Origin: Sporomusa malonica
Lineage (GTDB): Bacteria; Bacillota; Negativicutes; Sporomusales; Sporomusaceae
Length of the DNA: 64,000 bases
NCBI RefSeq assembly: GCF_041428715.1
Contig: NZ_CP155572.1
Direction: 5' to 3' (one strand)
Made by a program: the position numbers and the translations under genes. Below the pieces are notes generated by a model. It did no database searches and was not told where the DNA came from. It saw nothing but the letters and a program-made list of their open reading frames with translations. Position 1 is the stretch's first letter; every line of letters begins with the position of its first letter. Of the stretch, positions 8,554-17,460 are shown in pieces.

Positions 8554-8597
8554 AGGGCCGTTGAACCCCTTCACATAGGGACTCAACGGCCTTTATT
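8554..8597. terminator. Intrinsic terminator between convergent genes
   Basis: GGCCGTTGA (8556-8564) pairs with TCAACGGCC (8583-8591), followed by TTTATTATT. It sits between the Rossmann gene and the convergent flavoprotein gene. Confidence 0.8.
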
Positions 8598-8598
8598 A

Positions 8599-9963
8599 TT
8601 ATTCGCCACATTCTTCTAATAATTTTTTTGCCTCAATATAGAGCGCAATCCCTTGGGCTACCTTTTTGGCTTCCTTCATAGCCAGCACGACGGTGGCCGG
8701 TTCGTGGACTACATCGCCGCCGGCAAAGACGCCGCGCCTGGTAGTCATGCCATAGGGGCGATCTTTGGTAATAACATAGCCTTTTTCGTTGACCTGAATG
8801 CCGGTGGTTGTTGAGACAATTCTTGCAGCCGGACGTTGGCCGATTGCGAGAATCACCTTATCGGCATTGATCGTCTCTAAGCGTCCTGTTCCCCGGATCT
8901 CTTTATCGTTGTCAATCTCCATAACCTCATATTCGAGACCGGTCAGTTTATTTTGGCCAAGAAATTGTTTGGTGCTGGCCAGCCAGATGAATTCGACGCC
9001 TTCTTCCCTTGCTTGCTGGTATTCGGAAAGCAGGGCAGTGATCTCTTTTTCGGTACGGTGATAAACAACACTGGCCCTTGCACCTAGACGAATGGCGGTA
9101 CGGGCGGCATCCATGCCTACATTGCCTGCGCCAATAACAAAGACTCTATCGCCAAGCTGAACCGGAACCTCACGGCGGTCAACATTGTCAGCTCTGGCCA
9201 ATGCAACCATTTGCAGAAAGTAACTGGCTTGCAGAACACCCGGCAAATCTCTGCCAGGGACATCAAGCGTACGGGGTAAGGCAGTGCCTGTGCCGATGAA
9301 GATAGCGTCATAGCCTTCGGCAAATATCTCGTCAACCGTAATATCAGGCCCAACAAGAATATCTGTGTTAAATTTGACACCAAGGCGTTCAATACGCCGA
9401 ATTTCCCGCCTAACAACGTCTTTTTTCAGACGGAAATCAGGAATGCCATAGACTAAGACACCGCCAGGCTCTGCCTGGCTTTCAAAAACGGTAACCTCAT
9501 AACTGGCTTTGGCCAGATCGCCAGCCACAGTAAGCCCAGCCGGACCAGAACCAATAACAGCTACTTTACCTACAAACTTACTGGGCGGAGTGTGCGCAGT
9601 GAGTTCCATTTCAGAATCAAAATCGGCAATAAACTGTTCGAGCTTACCGATACGGATGCCATTTCCTTTTTTCGCCAGTATGCAAGCGCCTTCACACTGT
9701 TTTTCATGCGGGCATACCCTACCGCATACGGCAGGGAGATTGCTGCGACGGGCAATAATAGTGCTGGCTTCACCGACATTGCCTTTAGCCAGTGCAGCAA
9801 TAAATTGGGGGATTTCATGCTCAATCGGGCAGCCTGTCCGGCAAACCGGGTTTTTGCAGTTTAGGCACCGCTTGGCTTCGGCAATGGCCGCGCGGGGGGT
9901 GAAGCTATCATCAGGTTCATCAAAGGATAGTGGGGTATTTACTTTTCCATTGTCATCAGCCAT
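8599..9963 (-). CDS. NADPH-dependent glutamate synthase small-subunit-type flavoprotein (GltA/GltD/NfnB-like)
   Basis: A 454-aa FAD/NAD(P)H oxidoreductase. The N-terminal Fe-S domain has CLNCKNPVCRTGCP (about residues 34-47) and CGRVCPHEKQCEGAC (about 80-95), binding two [4Fe-4S] clusters. The FAD motif VIGSGPAGLTVAGDLA and the NADPH motif VIGAGNVGMDAARTA follow, then the GGD near the C-terminus. It is usually annotated as homotetrameric NADPH-dependent glutamate synthase (gltA). In anaerobes the same architecture is the NfnB subunit of ferredoxin:NADP oxidoreductase, but no NfnA gene is adjacent. The ATG is preceded by AAGGAGGGA. It is monocistronic. Confidence 0.85.
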   Translation of the reverse strand: MADDNGKVNTPLSFDEPDDSFTPRAAIAEAKRCLNCKNPVCRTGCPIEHEIPQFIAALAKGNVGEASTIIARRSNLPAVCGRVCPHEKQCEGACILAKKGNGIRIGKLEQFIADFDSEMELTAHTPPSKFVGKVAVIGSGPAGLTVAGDLAKASYEVTVFESQAEPGGVLVYGIPDFRLKKDVVRREIRRIERLGVKFNTDILVGPDITVDEIFAEGYDAIFIGTGTALPRTLDVPGRDLPGVLQASYFLQMVALARADNVDRREVPVQLGDRVFVIGAGNVGMDAARTAIRLGARASVVYHRTEKEITALLSEYQQAREEGVEFIWLASTKQFLGQNKLTGLEYEVMEIDNDKEIRGTGRLETINADKVILAIGQRPAARIVSTTTGIQVNEKGYVITKDRPYGMTTRRGVFAGGDVVHEPATVVLAMKEAKKVAQGIALYIEAKKLLEECGE

Positions 9964-10159
9964 AAGACCCGTCCCTCCTTATTCATTTAGTGTTAATAAT
10001 ACATCCTCAATTAATACAGTGGTTATTAAGTGTTCTTCTAAGGATAATGGCGCAACTATGTAAAGCCGTGTGCTACAATAGTAACAAAAGATAAATGTCG
10101 AATCAAGTTGGAAATAGAAGAAATTTGACGAAATAACTGTTTTACCAACGGGGATTGAG

Positions 10160-10210
10160 AATAAAGAAGGCCCGGAAGCTTAATAATGCTTCCGGGCCTT
10201 CTTTATTCTG
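10160..10210 (+). terminator. Strong isolated intrinsic terminator (20-bp stem)
   Basis: A perfect 20-bp inverted repeat (10160-10179 with 10188-10207) around an eight-base loop, GC-rich in its core (GGCCCGGAAGC) and with a weak T tract. No open frame with a ribosome binding site lies between 9964 and 10159, so it does not terminate any gene I can see. It could end an unannotated small transcript or guard against read-through into the convergent region. Confidence 0.75.
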
Positions 10211-10227
10211 TTATCCGATGACTAACC

Positions 10228-10332
10228 CGCTCTAAGACTCCCATCTTCTGCAAGTGGGAGTTAAGAGCGGCTAAGTCCCTGGATAAGGGCGACTAACCTT
10301 CAGCTGGGGTTAAAACCCCACTGAAGCTAAGT
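10228..10332. repeat. Three-hairpin structured element resembling an IS200/IS605 end
   Basis: Three consecutive stem-loops: an outer CGCTCT...AGAGCG with inner CTCCCA...TGGGAG (10228-10269); a small CCCT-AGGG hairpin (10277-10289); and CTTCAG-C-TGGGGTT pairing with AACCCCA-CTGAAG (10298-10326). The octamer GCTAAGTC occurs in both spacers. Layout and sequence recall the subterminal hairpins at ends of IS200/IS605-type elements in Firmicutes, but no tnpA or tnpB lies next to it. It may be a solo end, a non-autonomous element or a guide-RNA-like relic. The call is from memory of the pattern. Confidence 0.45.
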
Positions 10333-10337
10333 CTACT

Positions 10338-11225
10338 TTATGCTTTCCGCCAAGCGGCAAGTGCGCCTGTTCCCAGGCTGACACCCATAAGTACCAGAAT
10401 AAGTGCTAGATAATGCTGCCATACTAGATGCTCATTTAGAAACAGTGCTGACGCAAACAGGCCGACTACCGGTTGGCCGTTCAAAAACAGCGAGGCGGTT
10501 GAAGCGCCGATGTGGTGAATGCCGGTGTTCCATAGTACTGCGCCTAAGGCTGTGCTGAACCAGCTGGAAAAGAGCAAGATGGCAATTGGCCACGGCTGAA
10601 AGGCCCCTTCATACACCCAGACAGGGTTAACGATTAGTCCCAGCATAACCAGGAAAGGAGCAGCGATTAAATGGCTGTACACGGTGATGACAAGCGGGCG
10701 GGTATATTGAGCGCCTTTTTTGACACAAAGCGAGCCGGCAACATAAACAAGCATGGCAGCGAGCATTATACCATCGCCAATCAGTGTCGCCTGACCAGCG
10801 TCTGTTTTGTTAGTGACAATGAACAGTACTCCGCTAAGCCCTAAGAATATACCAGCCGCTTTATTCCAAGTAAGCGGTTCGTTAACAGCTCGACTGGCTG
10901 CCAGTGTGGTGAATAGCGGATTAAGCGCCAGTAACAGTGAGGCATGGGTGGCGCTGGTAGCATTAATACCCAATGACAAAGTGATCTGGTGGAGAAATAT
11001 ATTAAACAGCGCCACACCGCAGATGGGTCCCCAGGCAGCACGGGGCACAGGCTTCCAGCCGTCAGGATAGAATATGGCCGGAAGCAAAAAGATAGCTGCC
11101 AGAACCATGCGGATGCCAGCTAGCGCAAGTGGCGGATAATAATTGGTTAAAGATTTAATCATAACTACATTGATGCCCCACAGGAAAACAACGGCAACCA
11201 TCATGAGGGTTATACGCTTATTCAC
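10338..11225 (-). CDS. EamA/DMT-family transporter
   Basis: A 295-aa integral membrane protein with about ten hydrophobic segments in two EamA repeats (start MNKRITLMMVAVVFLWGINV; second repeat from about residue 150). These drug/metabolite transporters export amino acids, metabolites or drugs; the substrate cannot be read from sequence. The start is GTG at 11225, after a good AAGGAGA. The C-terminus ends in basic residues (AAWRKA), as usual for inside-facing tails. It is a single gene, divergent from the uronate cluster, and its 3' end abuts the hairpin element at 10228-10332. Confidence 0.88.
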   Translation of the reverse strand: MNKRITLMMVAVVFLWGINVVMIKSLTNYYPPLALAGIRMVLAAIFLLPAIFYPDGWKPVPRAAWGPICGVALFNIFLHQITLSLGINATSATHASLLLALNPLFTTLAASRAVNEPLTWNKAAGIFLGLSGVLFIVTNKTDAGQATLIGDGIMLAAMLVYVAGSLCVKKGAQYTRPLVITVYSHLIAAPFLVMLGLIVNPVWVYEGAFQPWPIAILLFSSWFSTALGAVLWNTGIHHIGASTASLFLNGQPVVGLFASALFLNEHLVWQHYLALILVLMGVSLGTGALAAWRKA

Positions 11226-11456
11226 AGAGAGTCTCCTTTAGTGTCGTGTTAGCATTTTACTATCAGATAGTACCATGACTAATCAGTCGGAGGCAACCTG
11301 TAAACAGGCTGTATTATCGTAAACCAAAAAAAACACAAAATATTATAAAAAAAGCGTTGTACCATTGAACCTGTCTGGCCGATACAATTAAATAGAATAA
11401 TGCGAGTTTAGTTTAGTTGGTAACTGAACTGCAAAATAAAAATGGGGGGTACGGTA

Positions 11457-12938
11457 ATGCGTAAACTTAACAGCCAGCTTCATCCGGTAACCGTGTTGCC
11501 AGAGCGAGTCATCCAATTTGGTGAGGGTAACTTCTTGCGGGCTTTTGCCGACTGGATGATTCATCAAATGAATAAGCAGGAGTTGTTTAACGGCAGGGCC
11601 GTGCTGGTGCAGCCCATAGCTGAAGGCTTATCAAAACAGATTAACGAACAAGATGGTTTATACACATTGTTTTTGCGCGGTCTTAAAGACGGCCAGCCAT
11701 ATGAAGAAAAAGAAATCATTAGCGCCGTAAGCCGCTGTATTAACCCCTACGGCCAATGGGAAGAGTGTATCGCCTGTGCTGAAAACCCGGATATTGAGTT
11801 TGTCATTAGTAATACTACCGAGGCCGGCATTGCTTACGATCCGGCTGACAGGCAGGAAAATCAGCCACCGGTATCTTTCCCCGGTAAGCTGACTGCGTAT
11901 CTCTACCACCGTTTCGGACATTTTAACGGTGACTCAGCCAAGGGTATGGTAATCCTGCCTTGTGAGCTGATTGACCGCAATGGCGACAACCTAAAAAAGG
12001 TGGTACTGCAGTTTGCTGATGCATGGCAGCTGCCAGCAGCGTTTAAACTCTGGGTTGAGCAGCACAACTACTTCCTTAACACCCTTGTAGACCGGGTGGT
12101 GACAGGTTATCCGCGCGACGAAATCAAAGAGCTTGAGCATAGATTAGGCTACCAGGACGCTATTTTCGACACTGGTGAGTTATTCCACCTTTGGGTTATT
12201 GAAGGACCGGCGCATCTGGCCGAGCGTTTACCGTTCGCCAAGGCTGGCCTTAACGTGATCTGGACCAATGACATGAGTCCGTACCGGACTCGCAAAGTGC
12301 GGATTCTTAACGGCGCCCATACCTCGTCAGTACCGGCCGCTTTCCTGTACGGCCTAGACACTGTAGGTGAGATGATGGAGCATGAGGTGATGGGTAAATA
12401 TGTACAGCAAATCATTTTTGATGAAATTGTGCCGTCCATTCAATTGGATAAGGCCATGCTCACTGATTTTGCGGAAAGTGTAATGGACAGGTTCCGCAAT
12501 CCGTTTATTAAACATTATCTCCTGAGCATACTCCTGAATTCTTCTTCTAAGTTTAAGGCCAGAGTGCTGCCTTCCATCCTGGACTATCACGCCAGCCATG
12601 GCAAATTGCCGGAAAAGCTGACCTTCTCACTGGCTGCCCTGATTGCCGTATATAAAGATGGCAAAGTCGATGGTGCCGGGATGCAAGCCTGCCGCGCTCA
12701 AGGAGAATTTGTCATGAAAGACGATGTGCCTGTACTTGAATTTTTTGCTGAGGTGTGGGGTGGCTTTGACGGCTCTCCTGAAGCGGCCTGTCAGGTTGCT
12801 GAAAAGGTACTGGCCAATACTGGTTTGTGGGGGCAGGATTTAACGCAGGTGGAAGGGCTTACAGCCAAGACCGGCGGTTTCCTTTACACCATCACAGCTC
12901 ACGGCATGAAGGCTGCAGTTGAGCAGCTTGTCTACTAA
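11457..12938 (+). CDS. uxaB: Tagaturonate reductase (altronate oxidoreductase)
   Basis: UxaB, about 493 aa, reduces D-tagaturonate to D-altronate with NADH in galacturonate breakdown. It belongs to the polyol/mannitol dehydrogenase family: the N-terminal VIQFGEGNFLRAFADWMIH nucleotide-binding motif, and the catalytic region with the family signature RKVRILNGAHTSSVPAAFLYG. ATG 11457 is chosen because GGGGGGT lies five bases upstream; an earlier in-frame ATG at 11442 overlaps that site. It is followed after 12 bases by uxaA, so the two form an operon. The A-rich upstream region holds AAAAAAAACACAAA, repeated ahead of the TRAP genes. Confidence 0.92.
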   Translation: MRKLNSQLHPVTVLPERVIQFGEGNFLRAFADWMIHQMNKQELFNGRAVLVQPIAEGLSKQINEQDGLYTLFLRGLKDGQPYEEKEIISAVSRCINPYGQWEECIACAENPDIEFVISNTTEAGIAYDPADRQENQPPVSFPGKLTAYLYHRFGHFNGDSAKGMVILPCELIDRNGDNLKKVVLQFADAWQLPAAFKLWVEQHNYFLNTLVDRVVTGYPRDEIKELEHRLGYQDAIFDTGELFHLWVIEGPAHLAERLPFAKAGLNVIWTNDMSPYRTRKVRILNGAHTSSVPAAFLYGLDTVGEMMEHEVMGKYVQQIIFDEIVPSIQLDKAMLTDFAESVMDRFRNPFIKHYLLSILLNSSSKFKARVLPSILDYHASHGKLPEKLTFSLAALIAVYKDGKVDGAGMQACRAQGEFVMKDDVPVLEFFAEVWGGFDGSPEAACQVAEKVLANTGLWGQDLTQVEGLTAKTGGFLYTITAHGMKAAVEQLVY

Positions 12939-12950
12939 GGAGGGATTGAG

Positions 12951-14396
12951 TTGTCACAGCTAAGAATTCATGAGAAGGATAATGTTGCCGTTGTTCTCCA
13001 TCCTGCCGAGGGGGCTCAGGCCGGCAGAGGCCATAAGGTTGCGCTCACAGATATTCCTGCTGGTGAGCACATCATTAAGTATGGTTTCTCTATTGGTCAC
13101 GCGACAACTAATATCAAGGCCGGGGACTGGGTTCATACCCATAACATCAAGACCAACTTAGGGGACATTCTAGAATACCAATATCAGCCTGCACCTGCGT
13201 CAGTCCAAACGACGCGCGAGTGCCCTGATTTTCAAGGCTATCGCCGTCAGAGTGGGCAAGTCGGCGTACGTAATGAAGTATGGATTATTCCCACAGTAAG
13301 CTGCGTTAATCAGAACATCAGGCTCATGGCCCAGCAGGCCACGGCTTTGTTTAAAGACACGCCTAATGTAGATGGTATTTTTGAGATTACTCACCCCTAT
13401 GGCTGTTCCCAGTTAGGGGATGACCATAACAGTACCCAGCGTATTTTGGCTGACTTGGTCTGCCATCCCAATGCAGGGGCTGTGCTGGTTGTCGGCTTAG
13501 GATGTGAAAACAACTACATCGCTGACTTCAAAAAAGTGCTGGGCGACTATGACTCTGAGCGGGTAAAGTTCTTGGTGGCGCAGGAGGTTGAGGACGAGAT
13601 TGCCGCCGGCGTTGAACTCTTAGGTGAGCTTGTCAAATATGCCTCCGGATTTACCCGGGAGGTCTGTCCCGTATCAGAGCTGGTCATTGGTCTTAAGTGT
13701 GGCGGCTCTGATGGATTCTCCGGCATCACGGCCAATCCGTTGGTCGGCGCGTTCTCTGACAGGCTGCTGGCCTGCGGCGGCAGCACTGTGCTGACCGAGG
13801 TGCCGGAGATGTTTGGCGCTGAGACAATTCTGATGAATCGGGCTGTTGACTCTTCTGTATTTGACAAGACAGTACAGCTGATTAATGACTTCAAAGCATA
13901 CTTCAAGAATTATAACCAGCCGATTTATGAAAACCCCTCACCTGGTAATAAGCAAGGCGGCATCAGCACACTGGAAGAAAAGTCGCTCGGCTGCACGCAA
14001 AAGGGTGGTACCGGTCAGGTGACAGATGTTATTGGGTATGCCGGCCAGGTAACTAAAAAGGGTCTGACACTCTTAAGCTCGCCTGGTAATGACATGGTAG
14101 CCGCTACCGCTTTGGCTGCAGCCGGTTGCCATATCATCCTCTTTACCACCGGGCGGGGCACGCCGCTTGGCACCGTCATACCTACTGTTAAAGTGGCTAC
14201 TAATAGTGAACTGTTTGCCCGCAAAACCAATTGGATGGACTTTGATGCCGGGCAGCTGCTTACTGGTGTAAGTATGCAGCAGCTTACTGATCAATTCTTT
14301 AGCTATATTGCGGAAGTGGCCTCAGGTAAGCCGACCAAAGCCGAACACATGGGTTTTAGAGAAATCGCTATATTTAAGAATGGCGTGACTTTATAA
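12951..14396 (+). CDS. uxaA: Altronate dehydratase
   Basis: UxaA, 481 aa, dehydrates D-altronate to 2-keto-3-deoxygluconate, using Fe2+ or a similar metal. It has an N-terminal SAF-like domain (about residues 1-90) with HNIKTNLGDI, and a large C-terminal domain with the family stretches HPYGCSQLGDD, LKCGGSDGFSGITANP, EVPEMFGAE, GGISTLEEKSLGC and TTGRGTPLG. Cys and His residues expected for metal binding are present. The start is TTG at 12951, seven bases after AAGGAGG. It is coupled to uxaB. The following KDG kinase, KDPG aldolase and uronate isomerase genes are not in the window. Confidence 0.93.
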   Translation: MSQLRIHEKDNVAVVLHPAEGAQAGRGHKVALTDIPAGEHIIKYGFSIGHATTNIKAGDWVHTHNIKTNLGDILEYQYQPAPASVQTTRECPDFQGYRRQSGQVGVRNEVWIIPTVSCVNQNIRLMAQQATALFKDTPNVDGIFEITHPYGCSQLGDDHNSTQRILADLVCHPNAGAVLVVGLGCENNYIADFKKVLGDYDSERVKFLVAQEVEDEIAAGVELLGELVKYASGFTREVCPVSELVIGLKCGGSDGFSGITANPLVGAFSDRLLACGGSTVLTEVPEMFGAETILMNRAVDSSVFDKTVQLINDFKAYFKNYNQPIYENPSPGNKQGGISTLEEKSLGCTQKGGTGQVTDVIGYAGQVTKKGLTLLSSPGNDMVAATALAAAGCHIILFTTGRGTPLGTVIPTVKVATNSELFARKTNWMDFDAGQLLTGVSMQQLTDQFFSYIAEVASGKPTKAEHMGFREIAIFKNGVTL

Positions 14397-14516
14397 CACC
14401 TAAAAAAAACACAAATTTCCCTAAAAAATAAACATACAAAATATTCAGAAAGAACAGTAAAATGATACAAAGAACCCTACTGAATTAATTAAATTACTAT
14501 TGCAAGGAGGGATGAC

Positions 14517-15038
14517 GTGGAGGCACTCAGAAAAATTGCCCTGGCTATAGATACTCTATTTGAAAGTATTGCGCTTTTAGGCCTTACAAGCATGATTCTT
14601 ATTGTTATCACTCAGGTTATGACTAGAAAACTCTTTAATTTCGTATTCTTCTGGTCGGAAGAGATGACGCTGCTGCTCTTGGTCTGGTTCGCATTTATGG
14701 GTATGGCTATCGGCTTTCGTGAGGATTTACATCTTGGTGTGGACTCTTTTACTGCTTTTTTGCCTGATATGGTTAACCGTGTTCTCGATAAGATTATTGG
14801 ACTCTCTATTTTTGCCTTCGGCGTGTATCTCATTGTTTACGGTTGGGAATTTACCGTCATGATGCACGAATCGACCCTGGCAGCCACTAAGCTCCCGAAC
14901 AGTGTACTGTATGTTGTTATGCCTGTAACTGGCGTTATGACTTGTGCCTATTCTGCTCTGCAGGTAGCCGGTTTTGATACCAAACGCCACAAAGGCAATG
15001 AGGTTGAAATGAGCGGCGCTATGGGAGGTGAGGAATAA
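14517..15038 (+). CDS. TRAP transporter small permease (DctQ)
   Basis: A 173-aa four-helix DctQ subunit of a tripartite ATP-independent periplasmic transporter. It has hydrophobic segments near residues 15-35, 50-65, 90-110 and 130-150, with the family stretch FFWSEEMTLLLLVWFAFMGMA. GTG 14517 is selected by an AAGGAGGG at 14504-14511. One base of overlap (TAATG) couples it to the large permease. The 120-base gap after uxaA is A-rich and could carry a promoter. Given the adjacent uxaBA genes, uptake of a hexuronate or related acid is inferred. Confidence 0.9.
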   Translation: MEALRKIALAIDTLFESIALLGLTSMILIVITQVMTRKLFNFVFFWSEEMTLLLLVWFAFMGMAIGFREDLHLGVDSFTAFLPDMVNRVLDKIIGLSIFAFGVYLIVYGWEFTVMMHESTLAATKLPNSVLYVVMPVTGVMTCAYSALQVAGFDTKRHKGNEVEMSGAMGGEE

Positions 15039-16330
15039 TGGAGCAGCAAGCAGTAGCAGTTATGATTTTAGTTGGAACCTTTATCGCATTAATGGTCCTC
15101 AGATTTCCGGTAGCCATGGTGTTGGCTTTTTCCACCATGCTCACTATGATTTACGTGGAGTTGCCGCTTGCCGTGCTCGGTCAGCAAATGATTCAAGGGA
15201 TCAGCAGTTTTTCGCTGTTAGCGATTCCGTTTTTTATCCTTACCGGACAAATTATGGGTGAAGGCGGCTTGGCCCTCAGAATGGTTAACCTGGCTTACCT
15301 TCTCGTTGGCCGCATTCGCGGCGGCTTGGCACTAGTTAACTCTGTCGCCTGTATGTTCTTTGGCAACATCTCCGGTTCAGCGGTAGCAGATGCTTCTTCA
15401 GTAGGATCGGTAATGATTCCGATGATGAAGAAAAAAGGCTATGACGCCGACTACTCAGTAGGTTTGACAATTTCCTCAGCCATTCAAGGGGTTGTCGTTC
15501 CGCCTAGTCATAATTTGGTTCTGTATTCTATAGTAGCTGGTGGCATTTCAATTAAGAGTCTGTTTCTGGCAGGTATTGTTCCTGGGTTTATCTTACTTGG
15601 TACGCTTATGACTGTTGCCTATATCATTGCCCGCAAACGCGGCTATCAAAAAGGCGATCCAATAGAGAAAGAAAAGGTTCCTGGCATCTTATTTCATGGC
15701 ATTCTGTCCTTATCCCCAGCCATTGTTATACTTGGTGGTATTATCTCCGGCTGGTTTACTGCTACTGAGTCTGGCGCCATGGCCGCGTTATACTCCTTCA
15801 TTCTCGCTTTCGGTGTATACCGCGAGGCTCCTTTGTCATCGATGATTCCGGTGCTTAAACGTACCTTCCGTACTGTGCTGATGGTATATTTCTTAATCGC
15901 TGCTTCGGCCGCTTTCGGTTGGGTGTTGGCCTACCTGAAAATACCTATGCTTGTTACCGAACTTTTTTTGACTGTTTCAGATAGCCCTATCATTATCATG
16001 ATGCTCATCAATGTTTTGCTTCTGATACTGGGCGGACCTATGGATATGGCCCCCATGATTCTTATCATGACTCCGATTCTTTTGCCTGTGTGTACAGCCA
16101 TTGGTATTGACCCTGTACACTTTGGCCTGATTCTCATTTTTAACGCCGGCATGGGACTGCTGACCCCACCGGTCGGGACGGTACTTTTCGTTGGCTGTGC
16201 TATTGGCGGCGTAACACTATCGCAAGGTACCAAGGCTATGATGCCATTCTTTTATGCTATGATATTAGTGTTGCTCCTCATCACCTATGTTCCGCAGGTT
16301 GTTATGTGGCTTCCTAATATGTTTAAGTAA
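15038..16330 (+). CDS. TRAP transporter large permease (DctM)
   Basis: A 430-aa DctM subunit with about 12 hydrophobic segments; it forms the Na+-driven translocation channel with DctQ. Family features include LLAIPFFILTGQIMGEGG, FFGNISGSAVADASSVGSVM, VVPPSHNLVLYS and the C-terminal GLLTPPVGTVLFVG. It directly overlaps dctQ and is followed 56 bases later by the binding-protein gene, giving a standard DctQ-DctM-DctP order. Confidence 0.93.
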   Translation: MEQQAVAVMILVGTFIALMVLRFPVAMVLAFSTMLTMIYVELPLAVLGQQMIQGISSFSLLAIPFFILTGQIMGEGGLALRMVNLAYLLVGRIRGGLALVNSVACMFFGNISGSAVADASSVGSVMIPMMKKKGYDADYSVGLTISSAIQGVVVPPSHNLVLYSIVAGGISIKSLFLAGIVPGFILLGTLMTVAYIIARKRGYQKGDPIEKEKVPGILFHGILSLSPAIVILGGIISGWFTATESGAMAALYSFILAFGVYREAPLSSMIPVLKRTFRTVLMVYFLIAASAAFGWVLAYLKIPMLVTELFLTVSDSPIIIMMLINVLLLILGGPMDMAPMILIMTPILLPVCTAIGIDPVHFGLILIFNAGMGLLTPPVGTVLFVGCAIGGVTLSQGTKAMMPFFYAMILVLLLITYVPQVVMWLPNMFK

Positions 16331-16386
16331 CCCAGTGTCTTACCTAAGGGGATTCATCCCAACATTATTTAAGGGGGATATTAATA

Positions 16387-17403
16387 ATGAACAGAAAGAA
16401 ACTGATTGCTGGTGTTCTGTCTTTGATGCTGGCCGGTTCGCTTTTCGCTGGCTGCGGTTCAAAAGACACCGGCTCGGCTGAAAAGAAAGCCGAAGGAGCT
16501 AAGTACACGTTCCGTTTGGCGGAAACTCATCCGGCCGATTACCCCACTACCTTGGGTGACAAGAAGTTTGCCGAACTGGTCAACGAACGCACCAAAGGCC
16601 GCATCAAAATTGAGGTATTCCCATCCTCTCAGCTTGGCGAAGAAAAGGCTGTTATTGAGCAAGTACAATTGGGTGCCATTGAGTTTACTCGCGTAAGCTC
16701 CTCACCACTGGCTGAATTCAACAAAGCTTTTGGCGTATTCTCCCTGCCATATATTTTTGATAATGACGCTCATATGTGGAAATTCCTTAGCGGTGAAGCC
16801 GGCAATAAAATGCTTGACGGTCTGGAAAAATCTAAAATGAAGGGCCTGGCTTACTATAGCTCTGGTTCCCGCAGCTTCTATACCAAGAAGCCAGTTACTA
16901 AGGTTGAAGACCTGAAAGGCCTCAAAATCCGCGTTCAGCAAAATAAGATCAACATGGATCTGATTAGCTCCCTGGGAGCTAGTGCAACTCCGATGCCTTA
17001 TGGCGAAGTATTTAGCGGCCTGCAGACCGGTGTAATTGACGGCGCCGAAAACAATTCGCCCAGCTACCTGACTGCCAACCACTATCAAGCGGTTAAAAAC
17101 TATATTCTTGATGGACACCAGCGGGTACCGGAAGTGCTTTTAATCAGCAAAGTGACTTGGGATAAACTGTCTGAAGAAGACCGCAAAATTATTAAGCAAG
17201 CTGCTATTGACTCAGTAACAACCCAACGTGAACTGTGGGGCAAATTTGAGAAAGAATCGATGGATAAGCTCAAAGCCAATGGCGTAGTGGTTACAGAAGT
17301 TACCGACGTGAAGCCTTGGCAAGCCGCCGTTAAACCTGTTATTGACAAGCATGGTGAGAACTACAAAGAAGAATTGGCTGCTATCGAGCAAGCTCGCAAG
17401 TAA
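16387..17403 (+). CDS. TRAP transporter substrate-binding lipoprotein (DctP)
   Basis: A 338-aa extracytoplasmic solute receptor. It has a lipoprotein signal peptide with lipobox LFAGC at about residues 19-23, so the mature protein is membrane-anchored. The DctP core follows: FRLAETHPADYP, LGEEKAVIEQVQLGAIEFT, LKGLKIRVQQNKINMDLISSLGA and GEVFSGLQTGVIDGAENN, which includes the arginine that binds the carboxylate of acidic substrates. This supports a sugar acid ligand; placement behind uxaBA suggests galacturonate, tagaturonate or altronate. The ribosome binding site is AAGGGGG. A terminator follows at 17413. Confidence 0.92.
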   Translation: MNRKKLIAGVLSLMLAGSLFAGCGSKDTGSAEKKAEGAKYTFRLAETHPADYPTTLGDKKFAELVNERTKGRIKIEVFPSSQLGEEKAVIEQVQLGAIEFTRVSSSPLAEFNKAFGVFSLPYIFDNDAHMWKFLSGEAGNKMLDGLEKSKMKGLAYYSSGSRSFYTKKPVTKVEDLKGLKIRVQQNKINMDLISSLGASATPMPYGEVFSGLQTGVIDGAENNSPSYLTANHYQAVKNYILDGHQRVPEVLLISKVTWDKLSEEDRKIIKQAAIDSVTTQRELWGKFEKESMDKLKANGVVVTEVTDVKPWQAAVKPVIDKHGENYKEELAAIEQARK

Positions 17404-17412
17404 TAGCCACCC

Positions 17413-17447
17413 AAATAGGGAGCTGCTGAGAGGCAGCTCCCTATTTT
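17413..17447 (+). terminator. Intrinsic terminator after the TRAP operon
   Basis: The stem AATAGGGAGCTGC...GCAGCTCCCTATT is followed by a T-rich tail; it ends the uxaBA-TRAP transcript. Confidence 0.88.
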
Positions 17448-17460
17448 AATCTATCAGCCG

